From NCBI GenBank assembly GCA_001600635.1, contig BCKL01000023.1:177732-241731 (forward strand): a DNA stretch of 64,000 nt, read 5' to 3'. Positions 1 through 11,619 of this stretch are shown here, one piece after another (the stretch's first letter is position 1; every line of letters begins with the position of its first letter). The stretch comes from Leucosporidium creatinivorum (lineage: Eukaryota > Basidiomycota > Microbotryomycetes > Leucosporidiales > Leucosporidiaceae). The position numbers and the translations under genes were made by a program. The notes under the pieces were generated by a model. That model was not told the DNA's origin and did not search any database. It saw only the letters and a list, made by a program, of their open reading frames with translations.

Positions 1-1941
1 CCTCGGTCCCTCGGTGGTCATCGCTCGAGTCACTAGCCATGCGGGAGAGACGATGATTGATGGGATTGTGCAGGTCGTGAGGGACGCCATGGCCAACAAG
101 GCGGGCATTGAGAGGATCGCGGATAAGATCACGGGTGTGTTCGTGCCCGTCATCGTCGCTATCGCTGCTACGACCTTTGTGGCCTGGATCGTGAGAGGAT
201 ATGCTGGTGGATGTCCCGATGAGTGGCTGGACAAGGCGGGCGCGAGGGATGGAGGTTGGGCGTTCTTCTCGGTGCAGTTCGCGGTCGCCGTTCTCGTCGT
301 GGTGAGTGACCTGCACTCTTCTCGCTCGGTCCGATCGAGCTGACCCTCATTTTTATCCTACAGGCTTGTCCGTGCGGTATTGGACTCGCGGCTCCTACGG
401 CTCAGATGGTGAGTTTGTCTCTCCCTCTGCGCCTTCTGCCTCAACGCTGACCTTTCGCACTCTCATAGGTCGGCACAGGTATCGCAGCTCGTCTCGGGAT
501 TGTTCCTTACGGTGGAGGTGAGCTTACTTCTCCTTCGCCTAACGTTAGCGCCCCGCTGACAAGGATCTCGGCGCAGGTGAGGCCTTCCAGAACGCCAACG
601 CCGTCAACGTCGTCGTCTTCGACAAGACGGGCACCATCACTCGCGGAGAGTTCAGCGTCGCCAATCACCACCTCGCTTCACCATCTGTCCTCAGCGCGCC
701 GGTCTTCTTCCGTCTCCTCGAGCTCGTCGAGAACACCTCGGCGCACCCTATCTCTCTCGGTCTTCGCTCGTTCTGCAAGGAGCAGGCCACCCTCTCGCCT
801 AACTCTACCGAGCTTCGACTCGTTCGCGCGGAGGAGATCCCCGGCCGAGGACTCGCCGCAGTCGTCGCCATCGGCGCCGAGTCGACCTTCGAGGTGCTAG
901 TCGGCAACGAGCTATTGCTACAAGAGCGAGAGACGGTCGACCCTGCCCCCGACCGCACCGCCGCTCTCATCACTGAATGGGGCGCGGAAGGCAGCTCCAT
1001 CGTCCTCGTCGCTCTTCGCGCTCTCTCCACCTCCGCTGAGCCCGTTCCTTTCACCCTCGTCGCCCTCTTCGCCGTACAAGACGTTCCCCGACCCGAGTCC
1101 GCTTACGTCGTCTCTCAGCTCGAGTCGCAGGGCATCGCCGTCTACATGTGCACGGGCGACAACGAGGTGACCGCTCGCGCCGTTGCGATGAAGGTCGGGA
1201 TTCAAAAGGCGTGTGTGCGGTCGGCTGTGATGCCTGTTGGGAAGCAGGAGTTCATCGAAACGCTGCAGCGGGGTGGAGCGGAGGATCGACTGAGGGAGGT
1301 GAGGAGCAAAGCGGGGTGGTGGAGGAGATTAGTTGGGCGAGGAAGCAAGGGGAGGGCCAAGGTCCTGTTTGTCGGCGATGGGGTGAGTGGCCTTACTCTG
1401 CCTTCGGTTGAGCGCCCCCTCGTGTCTTGATCGAGCCACGAGCTAACCTTCCTTCCATACAGATCAACGACGTCGTCGCCCTCACTCAAGCGGACGTCGG
1501 CGTCTCGATGGGCACCGGCGCTTCAGTCGCGCTCAGCTCCTCAGACTTCTGCCTACTCTCCTCAAACCTCCTCACCCTCCTCACCGTTCTCGCCCTCTCG
1601 CGCGCGACCTTCAACAAGAGTGAGCTTGGCTTCTCCCTTCAGAGATTGCCGAGCTGACCTTCTCCCCGCGGATAGTCATCACCAACTTCGTCTGGGCCGC
1701 TTCCTTCAATACCATCCTCGTGCCCATTGCTGCTGGCGCGTTCTACGATTTGGGAGGGACCAAGCTACCTCCGGTCAGCTTCTCGCCGTTGTCGCTGCTC
1801 GGCGAAGGCTGACATCTCGGGTTTTCGCAGGTCTGGGCCTCGCTCGCCATGGCGCTCTCGTCCGTCTCTGTCGTGCTCAACTCGCTTCTCCTACGCTGGA
1901 CGTTCTCCATCCCCAAGGCGGTTCGTAACTTCGAGAGGTAA
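1..1941 (+). CDS. CCC2: Copper-transporting P1B-type ATPase, C-terminal part (5' end outside window)
   Basis: This is a heavy-metal P-type ATPase that would pump Cu+ across a Golgi or post-Golgi membrane to load secreted cuproenzymes. Exons I can join: up to 302, 364-408, 469-517, 577-1382, 1463-1619, 1676-1773 and 1831-1941. In order the protein shows a transmembrane segment, the metal-site motif CPC (ACPCGIGLAAPTAQ), the phosphorylation motif DKTGTIT near 620, the P1B-specific HP dipeptide (SAHPISL), a TGDN motif, the hinge GDGINDVVAL split by an intron at 1383-1462, and two C-terminal membrane helices. The N-terminal metal-binding domains and first helices lie upstream of the window. The introns are short and carry GCTGAC near the acceptor. 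CPC plus HP supports Cu/Ag specificity from family knowledge. The symbol follows the yeast orthologue and is inferred. Confidence 0.9.
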
Positions 1942-2072
1942 ATCGAGCGAGCGGCGCGGAATTGGATCCGTGCTATTTGAGTAGATGTTATTGATTAAGA
2001 ATGTAAGGTCTGATTCTACAAATGCAAGGGGTAATTAATGATGACAGCTAAGACTCGGCGAGCCGCTCCCTC

Positions 2073-3272
2073 TCAAAGTCCCAGCGGCACTTGACCAGCC
2101 GACCACTCGCTCTCCCACTGCTCCTCCCGCTCGAGAGCAACCTCCTCCGCATCCACCTCCTGACCCAGACCCAGCAGCGCAAGCAGATCCGCCTCCTCCA
2201 AGTCCATATCATCCTCCTCGTCCTCCTCCTCAGCATCAAGGTGGTCGGGCTCGACTACCAAGTCGCGGTCGTGTCTGTCGTTCAGGCGGTCGTCGTCGAT
2301 ACCGCGACACTTCTCTGACTCCTTCGAGATGATACGCCGATGTTTCATGATCCACATGATGTCGAAGCTGGTGATGGGGAGGGATTCGGCGAAGGAAAGG
2401 CAGGGGCAAGGTCAGCTCTGGCTCGCAGAGCGGCAAAGTGAGCGAGCTGCAGCTCACCGGTCGTCTGGGTAGGTGAGCTTGGCGTGCGAACCGAGACCTT
2501 GAGCGATAGTGTGGAGGAACGAGTGCTTCTGCGAACGCCGAGCGTCGAGGTCAGCCAATCGAGCTCTCTCGATTGTAAGAGGCGCACGCACCCAGCAGAT
2601 GAGCACATCCTTGTCGCTACGCTTGGCAAAGTCCGCGACGAGCTTGGCGACGCACTTGGGGTCGTCTCGTTCGCTATTGGTCGTCGCCGAACGAGGAGGT
2701 CAGTGGCGTTTCGGCGTGCTGAAACGAGGGAGCAAGGGCTCACCAGTCCGTGTGGACCTCGAGACCGAGATCCTTGGCAAGTGGTAGTACAGTGAAGTAG
2801 GGTCGAGCTCGCTTGCCGCTGTCGGGGTTGTAGGATTGAGCGATGATGAGGCCGATGTTGTGCTTCTGCGGTCGGAATGAGGCGAGTTAGCAGGCGAAGA
2901 GAGGTAGGAATCGCTTCTACAGCTCAGCTAAGCGCCGACTCACATGGGTGTTGTGTCGACCGAGGACTCGTCGCAGACACTGAGCGCGCTTCCTGCCTGC
3001 CTTTGACAGCCCTTCCTTGCCGTGAGGTCGCTTCTCGCCTGCAGGGGAACCGATCAGCAGAGGCAGACGATAGAAGAGCAACTGAGCTCACCGTGTCGAA
3101 TGAGCAGCACGCGGTTGTTGTACAGCTCGCGTTTACGCACGTGCGTCGAGGTTGAAGGAGACGAGAGCAGGTCGAAGGACGGCGGGCTGAGCGCGGTCGC
3201 GTCCAAAGCTGTAGGAACGACGAATGCTGCTGCTAGCTGTACCAAGAGAGGCAGCAGAACCGCGAGGTGCAT
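2073..3272 (-). CDS. Secreted histidine-phosphatase (phosphoglycerate-mutase-like) family protein
   Basis: The predicted protein starts with a hydrophobic signal peptide (MHLAVLLPLLVQLAAAF) and reaches the catalytic motif LLIRHGEK, with the phosphate-accepting His at about residue 60. An intron splits RHG/E. The next exon reads EGLSKAGRKRAQCL, typical of the branch of the superfamily found in fungal proteins annotated as phosphoglycerate mutase family. Later exons hold KHNIGLIIAQSYNP and a region around HTDW, then DVLICWVRAPLTIE, and a very acidic C-terminal tail (DAEEEDEEDDMDLEEAD) before the stop at 2073-2075. The family is known for phosphomonoester hydrolysis; the substrate here is unknown. 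A longer in-frame extension to 3509 exists, but the start at 3272 gives the best signal peptide. It lies tail-to-tail with the copper ATPase. Confidence 0.75.
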
Positions 3273-4217
3273 CCCAGGCGGAAGGCGAGCTTGTTGACTT
3301 GGGAGCGAGCGCCTAAGTGAGGGGATGACGCCAGAAGGGTGGCGTAGGATTGAAGGGAGTGGTGCGCTGTAGGTGAGGAGTGTAGTGCTGATCTTGTAAA
3401 GCGTAGACCGAGCTGGACGAGACGAGTTGAAGCGGTGCAGCGAGGAGGCGAAGGGAAGAAGCTCAGCGGCAAGTTCGCTTGTGAAGCTCGCGAAGATCAG
3501 CTTGCGCAAACGGGCGAAGAGGGCTGCCTAGGTCGACTAAGCTGTAGCAGAGGTCTTAATGTACCACGCTGCAGCTCAGAGAGGTCCACGGTGCACATAC
3601 CGTCCGCCTCCTCTCCTTCAAGGCTGCTCGGCGAAGTTGTCAAGTTGTCGGCGTCGACCTGCAGACGTATGGCAAGTTCGAGATATGTGACAATTGAATT
3701 TGCGCTGCGGCTGCTCGAGCTGTCAGCGAGGGCTGAACGATGCCTGTGCAAGGATGGGCTGACCAGGTTCGGCGAAGCAGCCCGAGCAGCAGAACGGACT
3801 GAGATGGCCAGTAGAGCTGTGAAGCATCACGTAGCGAATATCAGCGAGCGTTTGGGATCCATTCTAGTCGGCTGGACCTGCCGCTTGATGGTCACCACGC
3901 TGCTCAGCTCGGGCTCGACCATCGCCGAGCTGCCTCACTGTCCGCATTCGCAGGCGCCGCTGGAGAAGTTGCCACGAGCACAACAAATTGCGTCCTATAG
4001 TGAGTTACCCTTGTGCTGCTCTCTCTATGGCACAGGGCGAGCGATCCCTGCTCCTCAATAAAGCACCGACCTGCGCGAGAGCTGCGCGAGAGCTGCGAAG
4101 GCAAGTCGGTTTCAACGGTCGCGTCCGAGCTCTGCTTTTGGCCACACCGCGACGACCACACAACACAAAGCGAGCTCGCTTCCCACACTCCTTCCACCTC
4201 ATCAGTGCCATCCCAGC
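3273..4217. other. Intergenic region between divergent secreted-protein genes
   Basis: About 945 bp separate the phosphatase-family start from the next gene's start. The region is rich in TCGGCG/CGCCGA and GAGCTC-type words. A 208-codon open frame at 3435-4061 (+) crosses it, but it has no recognisable domain, biased composition and no upstream context, so I treat it as chance. It probably holds both promoters; no specific regulatory site is identifiable by eye. Confidence 0.5.
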
Positions 4218-5856
4218 ATGCGCTCCTCGCTCCGCTTCACCTCACTCGCCCTCTCACTCGCCGCCCTCTGCTCCTCAGGCTCGGCAGCAGCCAACGGTCA
4301 ACTCGCGCGTCGCGGAGGTATCGTCGACATGGCTGCGACGGCGGTAGAGATCTTGGTGAGCTCAGTTTCATCTGGAACGCAGGAAGAAAGTGGAGCTTGG
4401 GCGACGAAGGGAAGGTGGGAAGGAGAGCTGACCGAGTCTCCTTCCCTGCGAGCTATCAGGCCGCTGCCGTCCCCCACAGCGGCGAGTACTACGTTCAAAA
4501 CGTTGCCACCGGAGAGTACCTCCACTTTGAGCGACCTGGCTCCACTACCAACATCGTGACGGGCTCGGCGAAGACGAGCATTACGCTCGGCCAAGATTCG
4601 GCGACGGGCTACAGCGGAACGAACTATGGGACATATAGTGGGACGTACTTCACCGGTCTCTCGAAGTGTATGAGTGCTCAGGTGCGTGTGTCGTTGCTCG
4701 AGTCGCCTTGATTTCAGTTCAAAAGCTGACTCAGCCTTTCCCGACAACTCGCAGTGAGTTGAGCTTAGGCGGGCTACCTCATCCGAGAAGAAGAACGATG
4801 CTCATTGTTGTATATCGCAGGTATGGCTCCGAGGATGGAGCAGGCGTCGATATAGCCGGCGTGAGGTGAGTCGTGCTGAGCCGACGCCGAGAGCCATTGC
4901 CGAGGCTGATCCTCGCTTGCCACGCTCCCCCCATACATCCTCCTCTCTCGCGCTATCGAACGTCGACCAAACTCTCGCACAGTTATGCCTGCGTGGTCGG
5001 AAGCGATGCAACCGGCACGGCTACGCTCGAGGTCGCCAAGGTGAGCTTTTTGAAGCGCCCCTTCGGCGGGCAAGTTGAGAGCTGATCGCGTCCACTCTGC
5101 AGCAATTCTGGGCGCTCGTCAAGGCTGACGGCTCGAGTTACTCGAGCACCGGTACATCCGCCTCAGCAGTCGTACTCGCCGCTGCCGCCTCAAGCGAGAC
5201 TTCTTCGTCCTCGTCCTCCGCCGAGCCCGCGGCAAACAGCATCACCTCGTCCACTGCTGCCGCTTCCACTTCCACCGACTCCGCATGGTCTCCCTCTAAT
5301 ACACAGAGCGTCAATCCTAACGATCAGACTACCTGGGTTTGCCAGCACCCGGGGTGAGCCTCTCTTTCGGCGTTTCACGCTACCTCGGCGAAGGCGAAAC
5401 CCCGCTTGTTTTACCTCAGAGCCAGCTAATTGACCCTATCTTCTCCACACGCCTTATATCCACACTAACTAGATGGTGGCTCGCTTGTCACCCCGACTAC
5501 ATCACCAACGCCGGTCACGTCGAATGCAAGGACGACCTCGAGGCCTACAAGGCATCGCTCAAGAAGCGTTCGACTCACGCTCAGATGGCCAAACGTGTCC
5601 GTACCAAGCGTACTGACGACGGCATCTACTCCATGTAAGCCTCGCCGCGCTCGACTGGGAGCTGCCTCATCGCCGAGTGACTGATCGCTGAGCTCCCTCC
5701 CCCTTCTGCAGCATCGCCGTCGACCACGCTACGGACATGGCTACACGCGCTGTCGGTTCATCCATCATCACTACTTCGGGCGGCTACCTGTCAGTGGCAC
5801 TCGTCGACTACGACTCGACCGACACGAACCAGCACTGGAGGATCACCTCGGCGTAA
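4218..5856 (+). CDS. Secreted protein with ricin-type beta-trefoil-like segment and Ser-rich linker
   Basis: The first exon encodes a clear signal peptide (MRSSLRFTSLALSLAALC...AAA). After an intron starting at 4357 comes HSGEYYVQNVATGEYLHFER, resembling a ricin-B/beta-trefoil repeat, and later exons give ACVVGSDATGTATLEVAKQF. A Ser/Ala-rich linker at about 5170-5310 follows, then a C-terminal module with WVCQHPG, CHPDYITNAGHVECKDDLEA and a second trefoil-like end (NQHWRITSA). Two to four cysteines in the C-terminal module could form disulphides. The join between the exon ending near 4681 and the one starting near 4833 does not keep frame with ordinary GT-AG sites, so there is either an unseen small exon or an indel. 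Function unknown; carbohydrate binding at the cell surface is an inference from the fold. Confidence 0.6.
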
Positions 5857-6326
5857 GCTTGGGCTCGCTTTGACCCTTCTTCTCTTTCCCCTTCTTTCCA
5901 CTCCGAAGACCGAGTAGTACCACGCATACGCTTTATTTCGGCGTCTTCGAGCTCCCCACCATCGCACCTTGTCGTTAGTTCGCTTCACCCTTTCCCTTCT
6001 CGCTGTGACCCATCTTGAGCTGGAACTCGAACGAAGCCACGAGAGCGGGTTCGAAAGTAGCGAGAGTCAAGCTAGAGTGAGAAGAGGCTGGCGAGAGCGC
6101 CAAAGCTGAACAAGTCGACGTTGAGCGTGGCTCGATTCGACGCGAGTTCGGCGAAAGGATTAGATGAGCTTTCTGAGGGCCAGCACATCCGCCGATCCGC
6201 CAGAAGCGATCCGACATGGAAGAGCAAGCGCTCTACTCGCTTAACGCTCCCATAACCTCTCAAGTCCTGGCGCCCAGAACGACATTAAGGCTTACACTTC
6301 CGCTCCTACATCCCGAGGAACGCGCC
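5857..6326. other. Convergent intergenic region
   Basis: This stretch of about 470 bp lies between the 3' ends of the secreted beta-trefoil-like gene and the SNARE gene. I see no coding signal, repeat or RNA gene. It presumably contains both 3' UTRs. Confidence 0.5.
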
Positions 6327-7227
6327 CTACTTGAATAAAACGATGAGAATAACCAGCACGATCACTAGTAGTACAATGAGCCCTGTGCTCCCTGTCTCCT
6401 TGGCCTTGCGACTGTACTGATTTAGTCGTCCTCCCGCTCTCCGAAGGCCAGTCTCCGTCCGGTCGAGCGCCGAGTCGGTGTCGTCCAGCAGGGTGGAATG
6501 CATCTCGAGTTCTGAGGCAATGTTGAGGGAGAGCGAGTGTTGCCGTGCGATGGCGGTGGAGAGCGAGTCGAGCGTTTCGTCTTGATCTGCTCGGCGGAGA
6601 AAGGGTCAGCGAGAGCGAAAGCCAGAACGAAGAGAGTCGCCGCACCTTCGATCATGCGCTTCTGCATCTGCATGACCTCTGAATTGGCTCGTCGCATCTC
6701 GTCCTCGTCCTCCTCCATCTGCTCCAGATCCCTCTGCGTATCGTCGTCGGCGAAGGAAAGGGCGACATGCGGAGGCTTGAGGGGTTGTAAGGCGACTCCA
6801 GATCTGATGGTAGAACGCACGTTAGCATGGCTGAGTCCTCCGCGAGCTGCACATCGACCGAGGCGACTCACTCATCCGCGTCCTGCTCATCGAACTCGCC
6901 CTCTTCGTCGTCGCCCGTATCGACCAGCCTGCCCGTCTTGCCTATGCTTCTGCTGCTGCCCTGCTCGACGTGTACCCCTAGCCCTTCTACGAGCCCCACC
7001 AGCCGGTCATATTGCGCGCTGAGCCCATTCAACACCTCGTCACTCTCGACTCCTTCCAGCTCGAGCGCTTCGATCCCTTTGGACAGTTGTCCGAGATTCT
7101 TGGAGATGGTGTTGGCGAGCGAGGTAGATGGTAGCGCGAGCTGAGTCGCCCTGGTGAGCTCCAGGATCTGGGAGAGCGTCGAAGTCGAGAGCGACGAGAG
7201 TCGAGCGGCGGAAGGAGCTGGTGCCAT
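6327..7227 (-). CDS. SYN8: Qc-SNARE, Syn8/syntaxin-8 type (endosomal t-SNARE)
   Basis: This is a tail-anchored SNARE. The N-terminal part (MAPAPSAARLSSLSTSTLSQ) leads into helical regions and an acidic stretch (DTGDDEEGEFDEQDADE). A second exon has DDDTQRDLEQMEEDEDEM, and the last exon carries the SNARE heptads (LDSLSTAIARQHSLSLNIA, then ELEMHSTLLDDTDSALDRTE) followed by a short linker and a C-terminal membrane anchor rich in V/I/L (GLIVLLVIVLVILIVLFK) ending at the stop. That order is diagnostic for the Syn8 group, which acts in endosome/Golgi fusion. At the expected zero layer (ELxxQ in many Qc SNAREs) the residue is His. An in-frame Met at 7332 would add 35 residues; I prefer 7227 because the helical N-terminal domain begins there. 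Confidence 0.8.
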
Positions 7228-7332
7228 TGAAGTTTGATCCAGTTTCTGTAGCTCTTTCGAGAGTAGCTGACGTCTGCTGCTTCCGGGCGCGCCGGCTGAT
7301 TTCTGATCAGGTGTCGGATGAACGGAAGACAA

Positions 7333-8870
7333 GCGGAGGAGTTGGTGGGCGGAGCAAGAGTTCCATTCTGCACCGCTAGTAAACTCTTTGTCCTCCCACC
7401 ATTTCCTCGTTCAGACTCGGTCGACACTCGTACAGCTCGCCTGAGCTCTGCAGCACTACAGGAAGCTCTATGTGATGCTTCAACGCCCTCCCTTCGCCCA
7501 CGCCTCGGTCCCCCTGACCGGCGCCTGCTGGAAAGGCCAAGACGATGCTGTGCTCGACCAAATTCTCTCAGCAGAGCTCTACAGAGGTGCAGCAGAGTAC
7601 TGAAAACGCTCTACCCCTCCTCCTCTGTTCTCCAACAATCCGGGGACCCCCTTCGCCGTCGCCCTTCGTCGTCGCTCGCGCCAGCAGCCAGAACGCATTT
7701 CTCTCGCTGAGGGGACAGTGCGCTCGCGAGGAATGAAGCTGGGAGCAAGAGCTGAGTATGCTGGTCGATGTCGGTGCAATTCGAGGGTTGTAGCAAGGTG
7801 CGTTCAAGCACTTGGCGCGCTTGAAACGAGCTTCGGACAAGGCTGAGCTGACGTTCCGTTCGGGGGCCCAACTTGTAGCTCTGCGTCCATCCTCGTCCCT
7901 CCCTTCCTCCGGCTCTTCATCCTTATCCTCGGATCCTCTCGGATCGCTGTACAGCTCTCCCCGCCGCGCCGTCTCGAACCTGGAGGCCCGAGTCTCAGCC
8001 GCTCGGCGATCCAAGAAATCGACAACGACCTCGTTCGGGATCCGTCGTCGCCTCCCCGCCATCAGCATGCCTCTCCATACGAACCCCAGAAGGAGCTCTC
8101 AAGGCAACGAGCTGGGGACTGCGGGAGGTGCTGGCAGCAGAGACTCTCTCGGCGCAGGGGTTCGACAACGAGGCGGACACGGAATCGGCCTGTTACCCGT
8201 TCGGATCGTCTCGCCCCTTCTCGGACACCTCCCGCCCTTCTCAACGTCGTTCGTCGGTTGTGGGCAACGTCGCAGAGTTTTCGAGTCGCGCCCGAGCTCG
8301 CGGGGAGGAATGGCTGGGCTCCTTTTCGACGAGCTCGCTCGTTCGAGGAGCTGCAGCAGGGGAGGAGCTAATCGTAGTGATATGCCTTAGTGCATGTTAC
8401 TAGTGTGCGATTGGCAGTCAATCGTACACGGTCCTCGGCGCAAGGAAGGCCGAACTTCGGTCTTTCTCAACACCATGCGCCTCCTCGCGCAGCAAATCGA
8501 TGGACGTCTATTCTTGCGTTGCCGAGCTGTCCCGCGTTTGATGGGCCCCTTCCACACGACGAGCGAGGGGAAGGATACCTCTGCAGACGAGCGCCGAGCC
8601 GGATGAGGGGCCAGCACGGCAAGAGGAGGAGGGATGTGAGCTGTCGATGATCTGTTGGCTGCCAGTCACCGAGATTTGCGCTGGGCGTGTGGAAGACGAG
8701 GACGTCACTGAGCCTGGGCCTCCCCTCAAATAGTCACGAGGAACATCGCGGCTCTCCTCAAAATCCACATCGACAAGAGCAAAACCTCTGGCTCCCCTCC
8801 TTCTCCCTCTCTCCTTCCTCTTCTCCACATCTCTCCCTCTCCTTCACTCACCACCAACCACCTACCCTTT
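7333..8870. other. Region with doubtful coding content and sugar-transporter upstream region
   Basis: No convincing gene fills this stretch of about 1.5 kb. A plausible intron (GTGCGT donor near 7799, GCTGAC near 7845, acceptor TTGTAG near 7878) suggests that something on the plus strand may be transcribed. Downstream, two overlapping plus-strand frames look protein-like in succession (Ser-rich to about 8130, then a GFDNEADTESACYPF-containing frame to 8403), but no splice site joins them. From about 8690 to 8873 the sequence becomes a CT-rich leader (ctctctccttcctcttctcc), typical of the 5' region of a highly expressed fungal gene, in front of the sugar transporter. Confidence 0.4.
7878..8403 (+). 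pseudogene. Doubtful gene or broken ORF, frame change near 8130
   Basis: Starting at the putative acceptor near 7878, one plus-strand frame encodes a Ser/Arg-rich stretch (SLYSSPRRAVSNLEARVSAA). Close to 8130 the protein-like signal moves to another frame, ending with SSRARARGEEWLGSFSTSSL and a stop at 8401-8403. No intron of plausible size lies between the two frames, so this is either a gene with an indel, a remnant, or chance. The opposite strand also has an open frame over 7568-8068. I do not recognise any domain. Confidence 0.2.
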
Positions 8871-8873
8871 GCC

Positions 8874-11619
8874 ATGTCGACTGCCGTGGCAATTGCAAAG
8901 ACCAGCAAGATGGCGGTCCTCATGACCTGCTTCGCCGTACGTCTCTCGCCTCCCCTGCAGCTTTTTTCTTGCTCGACGCCCCACTTGTTTGCATCGAGCA
9001 CCATCGCTGACCTCCCATCTGCTCTCTCCCCCTGCAGGCCTTCGGAGGATTCCTGTGAGCATCCACTCTTCGGCGGTCATCATCAAAACTCGTGATCTCG
9101 TCGCTACTCTGGCGTAGAGCCAGAGTGGGTCGACTCGAGCGCCAAGCACATCTCGCTGACCTCCGTTTCCTTAGTTATGGATACGACACTGGATACATCT
9201 CTGGAGTCAAGGTGCGTCTACTCGCCACCACTTCGGCGAACGGGCTCAGACCGCTGACTTGTTTTCGTTCGTTTCTGCAGGAGATGCCCGGATGGCTCGA
9301 GCTCTTCGGAACTCTTGACCCCGCCGACGGCCTCTACAAGATCTCGTCGGGCGACAACTCGCTCATCACCTCTATTCGTACGTTCTGCTCTCTGTTAAGA
9401 AAGCGAATTCGTCGCTAACTTGCCTCTCGCTGCAGTTTCGGCTGGGTACGTTTTGCAAGCCCCCGCGTTTGGGCAGAGGGCCGCGGCTCACATTCCTCCT
9501 TCTCTCTAGTACCTTCGTCGGTGCCCTTCTCGCTTACCCCATTGGAGACAGGCTCGGCCGTCGTTTCGGTGAGCCCTTTTCCTTGTGCTTCTCGCGCGCG
9601 CCGAGAGGCTGACCCTTCTCGCCCCCACGCTAGGTATCATCGCCTACCTCGGACTCTTCTGCATCGGTGTCGCTCTCCAGACTGGAGCTACCAGCATCGC
9701 TCCCTTCGTCGTCGGTCGTGTCGTGAGTCTTTCGCTCTTCTTGCCAGCCCCGCCTCGACCGAGATCGGCGCTAACGCCTTGCTCGCTCTTCTGCCCCCCA
9801 GTTCGCCGGACTCGGTGTTGGAGGAACTTCATGCCTCGTTCCCATGTACCAGTCCGAGTGCGCTCCCAAGCACATTCGTGGTGGAATTGTCGCCGCTTAC
9901 CAGGTACGTCACTTTGAAGCCCCACTTCGTTGCCGAGCGGCCTTTGACGAGCAAGAGGCTGACTTTGCCGGCCGGTTCGCTCCTTCCTATAGTGGATGAT
10001 TACTATCGGTCTCCTCATCGCTGCCGTCATCGTTAACGGGACCAAGGACATGGCCGGCGCCTCCTGCTACCGCATCCCCATCGGTCTCCAGTTCATCTGG
10101 GCTGCCAGTGAGTGATCTGGAGCGAGTTCGGTCATTCTGAGTGGCGCTGACCCCGACTCGCCTACAGTCCTCGGTACCGGACTCGCCATTCTCCCCGAGT
10201 CGCCCCGCTACCTCATCATGAAGGGCCGCGACGAGGCCGCCCAGAAGTCTCTTTCCCGCATCTTGGGCGCTCCCCTCGACTCGCCCCAGGTCCACGAGGA
10301 GTACGCTGAGATCGCCGCCAACCTTCACCACGAGCGCGCCGTCGGAGCCACTTCTTACCTCGCCTGCTTCAAGAACGGATCTGGTGAGCTTGCTCGGCTC
10401 GGTTTCGTGAATGCTCCATCAGCTGCTGACTTGACCTCTCTTGCTAGGCCGCAACGGACTTCGCATGTGGACCGGAATCGGAATCCAGGCTCTCCAGCAG
10501 CTCACCGGTATCGTGAGTCTTCAGCGCTCTCGGCGACCGTTTCGGAGCTCTTGCTGACCGTCCGCTCGCGCTCGCAGAACTTCATCTTCTACTACGGAAC
10601 CCAGTTCTTCAAGAACTCCGGAATCAACAACCCCTTCATCATTACCATCGCCACGAAGTGAGCCTTACTCCGCGCCAAAGCGACGCCGAGCTCGAGCTGA
10701 CTTCTCGTTTGCCTGCAGCGTTGTCAACGTCGGAATGACTGTTCCCGGTATCTGGGGAGTCGACCACTTCGGACGTCGCGGCATGCTCCTCCTCGGAGCC
10801 GCCGGAATGTGCATTTCGCAGCTCATCGTCGCCGCCGTCGGAGTCGCCATCAGCTCGGACAACCTCGCTGGTCAGCGCGTCCTCATCGCCTTCGTCTGCT
10901 TCTTCATCGCCTTCTTCGCCGCTACCTGGGGACCTCTCGCCTGGGTCGTCACCGGAGAGATCTACCCTACCTCGATCCGCGCAAAGGCCATGTCCATGTC
11001 GACCGCTTCCAACTGGCTGTGAGTGGCTCTTGCGCTACAACTCTTGCGACTATTTGTGCTGATTCGGCTCCTCTGTATAGCCTCAACTTTGCCATCGGAT
11101 ACGCTACCCCTTACCTCGTTGACGACGTTCCCGGCTCCGCTGGACTCGGATCCAACGTCTTCTGGATCTGGGGAGGATTCTGTGTCATCTGCTTCATCTT
11201 TGTCTTCTTCATGGTCCCGTACGTCTTGCTCTCGCTCCTCTGGCTCGCCCGAACTCGGCGCTGACCTCTCTCCTCCCCTTCACAGCGAGACCAAGGGACT
11301 CTCCCTCGAGCAGGTTGATATCCTCTACAGGAACTCATCCATCATCCACTCCAACAAGGTAAGCTCAGATCCATCCTCTCACCGTCTCTCCACCGCCGAG
11401 GCTGACTGGTCTCTTTTTTCTCCCCCCTCCAGTTCCGCAAGCAGTAAGGTCTACCCTCACCTCACGCTTCTTGGCACCCGAGGCTGACTTGTCTCTTCCC
11501 CCAGAATTCTCGCCGAGAACATGCACGACGAGGACAAGGACGTCTACCAGCAGAACAAGTCGGAGGCTGGCAAGCACGAGCACGTCGAGAAGCGCGACCT
11601 CGGCGACAACACTGTCTAG
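8874..11619 (+). CDS. MFS sugar (hexose-type) transporter, sugar porter family
   Basis: This is a twelve-helix proton-coupled or facilitative sugar porter of the plasma membrane, spread over about 17 exons, the most intron-dense gene here. It begins [19 protein letters not shown]. Sugar-porter signatures follow in the right order: [12 protein letters not shown] in helix 1, GDRLGRRF between helices 2 and 3, [12 protein letters not shown] before the central loop, [17 protein letters not shown] in helix 7, [35 protein letters not shown] in helices 10-11, and [11 protein letters not shown] after helix 12. The C-terminus is hydrophilic and acidic ([10 protein letters not shown]), with stop at 11617-11619. 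Every intron carries GCTGAC or a close variant. The QQLTGINFIFYYG helix fits monosaccharides, but specificity cannot be read. A decayed inverted copy of its promoter and first exons lies just downstream. Confidence 0.92.

Noticed and set aside
3435-4061. 208-codon plus-strand ORF between two genes
   Set aside because: No domain, no intron signature, odd composition, and overlapping chance frames on the other strand.
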